The notes under the pieces were generated by a model. It had not been told where the DNA came from, made no database searches, and saw only the letters and a program-made list of their open reading frames with translations. From assembly GCA_035288405.1 (NCBI GenBank), contig DATEAK010000001.1, forward strand, positions 1 through 10,922: a stretch of DNA of 10,922 bases, read 5' to 3'. The DNA is from JACPSX01 sp035288405 [NCBI: bacterium]. GTDB lineage: Bacteria; JACPSX01. This document shows, piece after piece, positions 4,860-10,922 of this stretch. Position 1 is the first letter of the stretch. The number at the start of each line of letters is the position of its first letter. The translations under genes were made by a program, and so were the position numbers.

Positions 4860-6638
4860 CTAAAACAGAAGATCTCTGGGTCCTTTGGGGAGCTTGTTGA
4901 GAAGGTCGAGGCTCACGATGTAAACCGAGGTGAACGGTTCCTTCGAAAGGTAATATTCGTCCGTGTCGGGAAGTTTCGAGCCCACGGTCAGCATTGGCAA
5001 CTTCTTCCCCTTGTCGTCCCAGAGAGTGATCTGGAACTGGGGGTTTTTGAGGCCAAAAGAGTCCAGTTCCTTGACTTGATGGCTCACCTCTTTCTTGAAT
5101 TTGAGATCTTTAACTCCCCACAGGAGGTCGATCATCTTGGGACCCGCGATGTCGGCTTTCTCGGGAGCCAGCATCTGCCAACGTTTTCCATTCTTCGCCA
5201 GAGTTACTGCGGTTGTCTGGTAGCGCAGTTCCACCTTAGAGATTTTTTCCGTGTCGAAGTCCAGCAGTTTGCGCTCTCTCAAGTCTTCCTGATTGCGCCA
5301 GAGCCTCTTAAAACTCGCATTCGACAATAGGAACACCGAGGGAGAATAGCTGACCATGGCATAGTACCCATTGGCTCCGGAACGAACCTTCCCGATTTTT
5401 AGAACCTGAGGTTTTTCTTCTCTCTGCTGCCAGAGAGTTACGATCCATTGGGGGGCATTTAACCCGTAGGGAGAGAGATCTTTTGGAGTGTCGCTGACAA
5501 ACCGTTCAAGCTTGGTGTCATGCAAATCCCAGAGCAGCCCATAGGCTTCCGAGCGTTCCGCCGGTGCGACGACAGGCTTCTCGATCATCCAATCCTCAGA
5601 TCCGTCTTTCATCGTCTTGTCCAAAAGGAATGTGGAGCCGTCTGCCTTTTTCCACTCCACTTTCAGGACGTGGTCCTGATCCGCTTTAAATACGGTCAGA
5701 TCCCGGATGGAGGTGAGGGTTTCGGGCATGTCTTTCAGAACGATATCTTCCACTCGTAGGACGGACTGTTCCCCGCCCCGCCAGGCGTAGACATCCTTTT
5801 CCTTTTCCAGATGACGGCCGAAGGAAAGGTTGAGGTCCGGCTTCTTTTCCCGTTTCAGAACCAGGGTGACGACCGGCTTGTCCGTACCGAACTGAGATAC
5901 GTTTTTTTTCCCGGGAGTGATAAACTCTTTCACTTGAGTCTGTCCCAATCGGAAAAGTATATCTTCGATTTTTTGAGAGTCCGCCGGTGATTTGAAAGGT
6001 TCTACTAACGACCAGGATCCATTCTTGTCTTTTCCCGTCGTCAACTTCAGATTCCCGCGATTCCAGAGAATCTGCGTGACATCACTGGTTTTGAAGGGGA
6101 GGAGGCGTTTATCTCGGTACTCGAAAAGCCCTTTGTCCAGTGCCGATTGAATCGCCATGTCCAGGAGGAAAACCGCGGGTTTCCCCTCCAGTTGGGCATA
6201 AACTTCGGTGCCGCTGGGGTTGGGGTCTCCCAGGAGAAGGGGAAGTGGAACGTTCGATTTGCCTTTGCCCTGGAAGGAAACCACCGTCTTGGGCGGTTTG
6301 AGTCCGTACAGAGTGAGGTCTTTGGGATTTTCTTCGATGGCCCTGCCTTTTTGAGCCCCGGTGACCGCGCGGACGAGGTCCGAGACGGTCTGCGTATCGC
6401 CGGGGGTAGGAACCGGTTCCTGGAGGTACCACTCCTCCCCATTCTTCGTGAAGGCGAAGTGGCCTTTGGTGTTGTTCAGGTTTATGCCGGTGAGGGTCTC
6501 CGCCTTAACCTTAAAAAGTTCTTGCTCCGCTTTGCTCCTGGCCAGGCGGATGCTGCCCCCCCGGATCTCGTAGAGATAGTAAAAAGCAGTAATCGCTGCG
6601 AGGATCAAGGTGAAGAGGAGAGTCTTCCGAAAACTCAT
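4860..6638 (-). CDS. DUF4340 protein, membrane-anchored, four tandem repeats
   Basis: This 592-residue protein has one N-terminal membrane helix (about residues 5-24) and a long extracytoplasmic part. The part divides into four repeats of about 140 residues. Each starts with W plus a P-containing turn (W70, W209, W350, W487), then an FGL- or YGL-like core, a beta-rich stretch ending in an iG/lG turn, and a closing R-D/E-x-L-x-x-F element (ending at 182, 317, 461 and 592). The last repeat ends exactly at the C-terminus. DUF4340 proteins often accompany Gld-type ABC transporters, and their role is not established; an envelope scaffold or substrate-binding part is my inference. The ATG at 6638 overlaps the GldG-like stop by one base (TGATG), with GGAGG eight bases upstream. 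An ATG at 6659 would add seven residues and deepen the overlap. Confidence 0.88.
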   Translation of the reverse strand: MSFRKTLLFTLILAAITAFYYLYEIRGGSIRLARSKAEQELFKVKAETLTGINLNNTKGHFAFTKNGEEWYLQEPVPTPGDTQTVSDLVRAVTGAQKGRAIEENPKDLTLYGLKPPKTVVSFQGKGKSNVPLPLLLGDPNPSGTEVYAQLEGKPAVFLLDMAIQSALDKGLFEYRDKRLLPFKTSDVTQILWNRGNLKLTTGKDKNGSWSLVEPFKSPADSQKIEDILFRLGQTQVKEFITPGKKNVSQFGTDKPVVTLVLKREKKPDLNLSFGRHLEKEKDVYAWRGGEQSVLRVEDIVLKDMPETLTSIRDLTVFKADQDHVLKVEWKKADGSTFLLDKTMKDGSEDWMIEKPVVAPAERSEAYGLLWDLHDTKLERFVSDTPKDLSPYGLNAPQWIVTLWQQREEKPQVLKIGKVRSGANGYYAMVSYSPSVFLLSNASFKRLWRNQEDLRERKLLDFDTEKISKVELRYQTTAVTLAKNGKRWQMLAPEKADIAGPKMIDLLWGVKDLKFKKEVSHQVKELDSFGLKNPQFQITLWDDKGKKLPMLTVGSKLPDTDEYYLSKEPFTSVYIVSLDLLNKLPKGPRDLLF

Positions 6639-8218
6639 CAGCTCCACCTCCGCCGCCATATCGCAAAGACACCGGCTCCCAGAACCATGGCGGGGAGGAT
6701 TACGATGGGAAACCAGAAGGCCAGGCGCCCTTCCGTAGCCGACAGCAGCAAAGGAGAGTTGGACTGGTCTTTGGGCCGGATGGCGATTAATTCTTCTTCT
6801 TCCGCAAGCCAGCTCAGTGCATTCAGGAAGAGGTCCCGGTTTCCGGAGATCCCCAGCGCCGTGTTCCCTGCGAAATCCGAGTCGCCGAAAACGACGAGCC
6901 GGGCCTTACCGGCTTTGCGAGGCTCGGTCTTTCCGGAAAACAAAAGGCCCTTGGGATTCTCCGGTTCTTTGGGCTCGATGGAGGATACGGCGGCGATGGA
7001 AACGGGCCCGGCCATGTCCTTGCCCTCGTTGAATTCGGCGCTCCCCTGGCGGAGTCTATTCAGGTCGGTCTCGGCCCAGCTGTTGGGACCCGTCAGGGCC
7101 AGGGGTTGGACCTGCACTCCGGTCTTCGGTTTTTTCACCGGAGTCACGGAGCGGGTTGACGGGAAAAAGGTAGCCACACCAAAGTTCTCGGTGATCGGGT
7201 GACGGGCGTATTGGGTAACGACGGGCATGGTGTAATCGGCACCGAAGACTCGGCTCAGACGGTCGATGATCTCATTGTTTCCGACCTGGATCCCATCGTC
7301 CTCCAGGAATTGATTGAGGCGAGGTGTCTCGGTCATAGGTTCCACCATGACCAGAAGCTTCCCGCCTCGGTTCACGTAGTCGGTCAGTTCCGAGATCTCT
7401 TGTGGAAAGAAGTCTTGGGTCGGCCCCGGGATCACCACGGCGGATGCGTCCTGGGGGACTTGTTTTTCTCGCAGGAGAACGAGTTCCTTGACTTTGTAGT
7501 TTTGATCTTCGATGGCCTGTTTGGCTGCACTAAATCCATTTTTGTCCGGGCTGGTGATCTGCTTCTCCCCGTGGCCGGTGACCACGTAGACGGTTTTCTC
7601 CGCGTCCCGCGTCACTTTAATGAGACCATTCGTGATGAACTGTTCCGTGCCGATTTCGACTTTTTCCCTCTTGCCTCCGCTTTCCAGAACCAGAGTCCCG
7701 TAAGCAGTTACCTTGTATTCTTTGGACAGATTCGGGGAGCGATCGGGATCGACGAAGCGGTACTTAAACCGGGAGGAAGAGTTGGCGTACTCCTCCAAAA
7801 GATCCTTGAGACTCTGCTTGCCTTCTTCCGTATCTCGGTAGAAGGCGATGATCTCCGTGTTTTTCTTTAGGTTCTTGAGTATCTTCCGACTCTGCTGGGA
7901 GAGACTGAAGCGCTGATTTGCGGTGAGATCCCAGCGCAGGTTGTGACGAATGGCAAGCGCCTGAACAAGCACCGAGATGGACAATACGATGATCGCCAAG
8001 ACGATCAGGTTGCTTCCGTAGCGAGTCGATCGCTTTCCCAAGAAGCGGCGCACATCTCCAAAATTCAGATACAGGTTTACCAGAAGCAAAAGTAAGCCTA
8101 GACCCAAGGCGGCCGAAGTAACGGGAGTCAGGAGGGATTTGATTACGTAGGCAAACGCGCCTCCAATGGAAAGGAGCAACCCTAGTATCCAGAGTATATT
8201 CCTGAGCCTCGGTGACAT
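6638..8218 (-). CDS. GldG-like ABC transporter auxiliary protein
   Basis: This 526-residue protein matches the GldG/ABC-auxiliary family (PF09822-type). It has three N-terminal membrane helices (about 7-27, 34-53 and 70-90), then WDLTANQRFSLSQQSRKIL (residues 96-114), the strongest family marker. A large extracytoplasmic domain follows, with TGHGE (214-218), a RGGKLLVMVEP strand (284-294) and GDSDFAGN (445-452). A C-terminal helix (about 499-521) ends in a basic tail. In Bacteroidota, GldF and GldG partner an ATPase needed for gliding; in other bacteria the homologues have no settled function. The ATG at 8218 lies 4 bp after the permease stop, with GGAGGGG about eight bases upstream inside the permease gene. 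It would sit in the inner membrane beside the permease. Confidence 0.92.
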   Translation of the reverse strand: MSPRLRNILWILGLLLSIGGAFAYVIKSLLTPVTSAALGLGLLLLLVNLYLNFGDVRRFLGKRSTRYGSNLIVLAIIVLSISVLVQALAIRHNLRWDLTANQRFSLSQQSRKILKNLKKNTEIIAFYRDTEEGKQSLKDLLEEYANSSSRFKYRFVDPDRSPNLSKEYKVTAYGTLVLESGGKREKVEIGTEQFITNGLIKVTRDAEKTVYVVTGHGEKQITSPDKNGFSAAKQAIEDQNYKVKELVLLREKQVPQDASAVVIPGPTQDFFPQEISELTDYVNRGGKLLVMVEPMTETPRLNQFLEDDGIQVGNNEIIDRLSRVFGADYTMPVVTQYARHPITENFGVATFFPSTRSVTPVKKPKTGVQVQPLALTGPNSWAETDLNRLRQGSAEFNEGKDMAGPVSIAAVSSIEPKEPENPKGLLFSGKTEPRKAGKARLVVFGDSDFAGNTALGISGNRDLFLNALSWLAEEEELIAIRPKDQSNSPLLLSATEGRLAFWFPIVILPAMVLGAGVFAIWRRRWS

Positions 8219-8222
8219 GGGC

Positions 8223-8993
8223 TTATCCCCTCCAACGCTTCGATTCGAGCGATCTCAAGGTTAAAAACAGACAAAATACCGAGAGGTTCAAATAATAAAT
8301 GATGTCCTGGGTGTCAAGCACACCTTTGGCAAAATTCTGAAAGTGTTCCGTGGCCGAGAGATGGAGCAGGAAGGTTCCCCAGACTGGACCTGCAAACGAG
8401 GCCGACCAACTGATCACCCAGAGAAGCAGCAAAATCCCAAAAGTAACGGCCGCGGCGATAATTTGATTCTCCGTAAGTGAAGACACCAGAGTGCCGATGG
8501 CAATGAATGAGGCGCCGAGCAGCAAGAGACCGAAGTAGGAACTGAGGATCGGCCCTGCTTCGGGACTCCCTACCAAAGTCGTGAAGACGGGGAAGAGGGC
8601 GGTAAGCAGAAGCATGATCACATAGACCGCCATACAAGCCGCGTACTTTCCCAGGAGAACTTCAACGTCCCGGATCGGATTTGTGAGCAGGAGCTCGATG
8701 GTTCCGGACTTTTTCTCTTCGGCGAACAGCCGCATTGTAAGCAGCGGCATCATGAGGAGCAGAATCACTCCCATGTTGAGATAGAGGGGTCGAAATACCC
8801 CCTCCGTAACATTGAGTCCCTGAGCCAGGTTGGGGTTATTCAGCGACTGAAAGCTCAGGATGCTGAAAAAAGAGATGCCGCTGTAGAAGAGATAACCCAC
8901 GATGATCAAGAACATGCAATAGACGACGTAGGCGATCGGGGAAGTGAAATAAGATGCGAGTTCCTTTTTAAAAATCGGGAAAAAGTTTCTCAT
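8223..8993 (-). CDS. ABC-2-type transporter permease (GldF-like)
   Basis: This 256-residue inner-membrane protein has six predicted helices (about 20-40, 70-88, 112-140, 150-172, 177-197 and 232-247). Between helices 2 and 3 is the conserved cytoplasmic coupling segment EEKKSGTIELLLTNP (92-106), typical of ABC-2 permeases of the GldF/NosY group. It would form the membrane channel with the ATPase encoded just upstream. The ATG at 8993 lies 6 bp after the ATPase stop; the Shine-Dalgarno is weak (GGCGGAT), so translation may rely on coupling. Substrate and transport direction are unknown; ABC-2 permeases are usually exporters. The protein looks complete, with no frameshift. Confidence 0.93.
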   Translation of the reverse strand: MRNFFPIFKKELASYFTSPIAYVVYCMFLIIVGYLFYSGISFFSILSFQSLNNPNLAQGLNVTEGVFRPLYLNMGVILLLMMPLLTMRLFAEEKKSGTIELLLTNPIRDVEVLLGKYAACMAVYVIMLLLTALFPVFTTLVGSPEAGPILSSYFGLLLLGASFIAIGTLVSSLTENQIIAAAVTFGILLLLWVISWSASFAGPVWGTFLLHLSATEHFQNFAKGVLDTQDIIYYLNLSVFCLFLTLRSLESKRWRG

Positions 8994-8999
8994 GGGATT

Positions 9000-9947
9000 T
9001 TATCCGCCATTCTCGGTGGTAACGAGTTTCACGAAAACATCCTCCAGACTCAGATCAACCGTGCGCATTTCCAAAAGCCCCCAGCCGCGGTTGACAATCA
9101 TGCGGGCCAGCTCCTTGCGGACATCATCGGACTTGTCGATCTCGATGTCGTAAGCACAAGGCCCGGACGAAGACACAAAGGAGCTTTGTTTGACTCGCAA
9201 GACTCCGGAGACTCCCTCCAGGCTCGGTGTCACCTCGGAAGCAGGACCGTCCACCTGGAGATGAACGCGGCGAGAGCGCTGGAGCCCTGTGGTGAGATTC
9301 TCGGGCGTATCTTCGGCAACGACCCTGCCCTCATTGATAATGAGGACACGACTGCAAAGCATCTCGACTTCCGGGAGAATATGGGTACAAAGGATCACGG
9401 TCTTTTTCCCGGATAGTCTGCGGATCAACTCGCGGATCTCGATGATCTGCCTGGGGTCCAGCCCCGTGGTGGGTTCGTCCAGAATCAGGACCGGGGGATC
9501 TTTGAGCAGGGCTTGGGCCAGTCCCACTCTCTGCCGGTACCCCTTGGAGAGCTTGGAGATCAGCTTGTTGCCCACGTCATCCACGCCGCAACCGGCCATG
9601 ACTTCCTCGATCCGTGCTTTTCGGTTGTCCTTATCGATGCCTTTGATTTCTGCGAAGAAGTTAAGGAAACCCCTCACGGTCATGTCGGTGTATAAGGGGA
9701 CATTTTCGGGAAGATAGCCGATGTTGTTTTTCGCCTCCAGGGGATTTTTGGAGACATCATATCCGGCCACCCGCACATTGCCACGGGTGGCAGGCATATA
9801 GCAGGTCAGGATCCGCATAGTCGTGGTCTTCCCGGCCCCATTGGGACCCAGGAAGCCGAGAACTTCCCCCTGGTTCACGGAGAATGTGACATTCTCAATG
9901 GCTCGGGAAGGACCGTAGTATTTTGTTAAACCCTCAACCTCGATCAC
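9000..9947 (-). CDS. ABC transporter ATPase (GldA-like)
   Basis: This 315-residue cytoplasmic ATPase powers the permease encoded 6 bp downstream. The nucleotide-binding domain is intact: Walker A GPNGAGKT (34-41), signature LSKGYRQ (133-139), Walker B VLILDE (153-158) and the switch histidine H189 in THILPE. The Q-loop reads GYLPEN, with glutamate where glutamine is usual; this is common in the GldA-type branch. A C-terminal extension of about 100 residues ends in SLEDVFVKLVT, a feature of ABC-2 drug/lipid-type ATPases. The start is GTG at 9947, overlapping the rpoZ stop by 4 bp (GTGA). GAGG lies seven bases upstream, and the second residue begins the usual IEVEGLTKYYG opening. Confidence 0.95.
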   Translation of the reverse strand: MIEVEGLTKYYGPSRAIENVTFSVNQGEVLGFLGPNGAGKTTTMRILTCYMPATRGNVRVAGYDVSKNPLEAKNNIGYLPENVPLYTDMTVRGFLNFFAEIKGIDKDNRKARIEEVMAGCGVDDVGNKLISKLSKGYRQRVGLAQALLKDPPVLILDEPTTGLDPRQIIEIRELIRRLSGKKTVILCTHILPEVEMLCSRVLIINEGRVVAEDTPENLTTGLQRSRRVHLQVDGPASEVTPSLEGVSGVLRVKQSSFVSSSGPCAYDIEIDKSDDVRKELARMIVNRGWGLLEMRTVDLSLEDVFVKLVTTENGG

Positions 9948-10198
9948 GCCTTTTCCTCGCTCTCCGTTTTCTTCGTTTCTTCGCGTTGGGATTTTAGTTC
10001 CTCAGGACTCGCCACATGAAATTGCAGCTTTCCATCGATGATCTCGCGCAGTGCGATCTCAAAAAAGCTTGAGCCGTTTGCCTCGACCATCGGCCGGGCC
10101 CCCTTGTTGAGCTGATGCACTCTTTTGGCAAGCAGCGTGTCCAGTAAGAAACGGTTTGGGATCCTTGCAAACGCGCTTTCGTAGAGGTCATTGTCCAT
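9944..10198 (-). CDS. rpoZ: DNA-directed RNA polymerase omega subunit
   Basis: This 84-residue protein is the omega subunit, which helps fold and assemble beta-prime into RNA polymerase and in some bacteria takes part in ppGpp binding. The core matches the family: IPNRF (13-17), LLAKRVHQL (22-30), KGARPMV (32-38) and ALREIIDGK (49-57). A short acidic/basic tail (residues 68-84) is typical. The ATG at 10198 has AAGGAAGG about nine bases upstream. The stop overlaps the ATPase GTG start by 4 bp, a translational coupling. In many bacteria rpoZ follows gmk; here it lies between htpX (77 bp upstream) and a transporter, an unusual setting. Length and residues look functional. Confidence 0.93.
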   Translation of the reverse strand: MDNDLYESAFARIPNRFLLDTLLAKRVHQLNKGARPMVEANGSSFFEIALREIIDGKLQFHVASPEELKSQREETKKTESEEKA

Positions 10199-10275
10199 TA
10201 TCAGCCCTTCCTTCCGGAAACATTAGCTACAAAGACTTACTGATTTTCTTCATGTGGCGAGGAGCCCAACCGGCC
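10199..10275 (-). other. htpX-rpoZ spacer
   Basis: The 77-bp gap has no clear promoter or terminator on the minus strand. A perfect 8-bp palindrome TTCCGGAA lies at 10212-10219, beside the rpoZ ribosome-binding site. The gap is compatible with readthrough from htpX. Confidence 0.4.
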
Positions 10276-10922
10276 TCACATTCTCCCCAGCATGCCGCGT
10301 AGGCGCGCCACCCGCTCCTCCACTGGAGGGTGGGTGCTGAAGAGAGTCATCAATGTGCGGCCGCTAAGCGGATTGACGATGAACAGGTGAGCCGTCGCCG
10401 GACCCGCCTCCAGAGGCGTGCGCTCCGAGACCCGGTGCAGCTTTTCCAAAGCTGCAGCCAGCCCCAGCGGGGTCCCTGCCATACGAGCTCCGCCCGCATC
10501 CGCCTGGTATTCCCGGGCCCGGGAGACTGCCAGCTGGATCAACATGGCCGCAATGGGAGCCAGGAAGGCCAGGAAGATAAAACCCAACAGACCCTCCCCT
10601 CCACGCTCCTCTCCGTCCCGGCGTCCCAGTCCTCCGAACAGGGCCGCCCAACGAGCCATATTGGCCAGCATCATGATAGCCCCTGCAATCGTCGCTGCAA
10701 TGGAACTAATCAGAATATCCCGATTCTTCACGTGGGACAATTCGTGGGCCAGCACCCCTTCCAACTCATCGGGACTGAGCAACTCCAAAATCCCTTCGGT
10801 AACCGCCACCGCCGCGTGCTGAGGATCCCGGCCCGTGGCAAACGCATTGGCTCCTTCGGAGGGGATCAGATAGACCCGGGGCATGGGCAGGCCCGCTTTT
10901 CGGGTCAGACGCTCCACCGTGG
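10276..10922 (-). CDS. htpX: HtpX-family membrane zinc metalloprotease (5' end missing)
   Basis: The frame runs to the window edge, so the N-terminal membrane part is missing. The 215 or so residues present cover the M48 protease core: [11 protein letters not shown], then NAFATGR, then HELSH (the HExxH zinc site) followed by VKNRD, and further on the third ligand in [12 protein letters not shown]. Two hydrophobic segments follow the zinc site, spaced as in HtpX. The end, [15 protein letters not shown], is a standard family C-terminus. HtpX degrades misfolded inner-membrane proteins in envelope quality control. A GTG at 10917 is not a real start: in other HtpX proteins this conserved segment follows N-terminal membrane helices. 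The gene precedes rpoZ by 77 bp on the same strand. Confidence 0.93.
   Translation of the reverse strand, partial: TVERLTRKAGLPMPRVYLIPSEGANAFATGRDPQHAAVAVTEGILELLSPDELEGVLAHELSHVKNRDILISSIAATIAGAIMMLANMARWAALFGGLGRRDGEERGGEGLLGFIFLAFLAPIAAMLIQLAVSRAREYQADAGGARMAGTPLGLAAALEKLHRVSERTPLEAGPATAHLFIVNPLSGRTLMTLFSTHPPVEERVARLRGMLGRM

Noticed and set aside
5901-5910. Run of eight A on the minus strand, reading A AAA AAC in frame, as a frameshift site in the DUF4340 gene
   Set aside because: The zero frame continues through two further well-formed repeats to the natural end, and I see no stimulatory stem; a chance lysine-lysine-asparagine run is enough.
6147-7202. Long plus-strand open frame of 351 codons opposite the DUF4340 and GldG-like genes
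   Set aside because: It crosses the junction of two well-supported minus-strand genes, has no recognisable domain and low-complexity, arginine/serine-rich stretches typical of an antisense shadow.
7199-7870. Plus-strand open frame of 223 codons opposite the GldG-like gene
   Set aside because: It lies wholly inside a gene with clear family motifs on the other strand; its acidic/aromatic composition mirrors the complementary codons.
9077-9086. Q-loop defect in the ABC ATPase (glutamate for glutamine) as a sign of an inactive motor
   Set aside because: GYLPE is usual in the GldA-like branch, and every other ATP-binding and hydrolysis motif is intact.

Overview
The window looks like chromosomal DNA from a Gram-negative-type bacterium of moderately high GC, probably an uncultured soil, sediment or groundwater lineage (Methylomirabilota, Tectomicrobia or Desulfobacterota-like). 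That placement is a guess from gene content: an orphan NMT1/THI5-type binding protein beside an ACMSD-type amidohydrolase, a parvulin lipoprotein-like foldase, and a Gld-type ABC cluster with DUF4340. I see no phage, IS element, integrase, tRNA, rRNA or CRISPR array.

Layout, left to right. Positions 1-275 hold no confident gene. On the minus strand, 1273-2265 encodes an exported parvulin-type peptidyl-prolyl isomerase; 13 bp downstream of it, 276-1259 encodes a metal-dependent amidohydrolase. These read divergently from a plus-strand pair: an exported NMT1/THI5-like substrate-binding protein (2538-3536) and a MogA/MoaB-type molybdopterin adenylyltransferase (TTG start, 3586-4080). A near-consensus sigma-70 promoter (TTGACA, 16 bp, TATACT at 2380-2407) faces the plus-strand pair. 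The convergent gap after mogA carries nested inverted repeats.

The right 60 % is one long minus-strand run, from the window edge down to 4211: htpX (5' end missing), rpoZ, ABC ATPase, ABC-2 permease, GldG-like auxiliary protein, a DUF4340 protein and a CDP-alcohol phosphatidyltransferase. From rpoZ to DUF4340 the genes overlap or lie within 6 bp (GTGA overlap, 6 bp, 4 bp, 1 bp overlap), the signature of one translationally coupled transcript.

The ATPase, permease, GldG-like and DUF4340 proteins very probably form one envelope ABC complex: an ATP motor, a six-helix membrane channel or pump, a membrane-anchored GldG-like protein with a large extracytoplasmic domain, and a membrane-anchored protein made of four tandem repeats of about 140 residues. 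The substrate is unknown. The flanking membrane protease and phospholipid head-group enzyme fit an envelope theme, while the RNA polymerase omega subunit at the head of the unit is the odd member. The most interesting points are this poorly characterised Gld-like/DUF4340 system, its coupling to rpoZ, and the four-fold repeat architecture of the DUF4340 protein.
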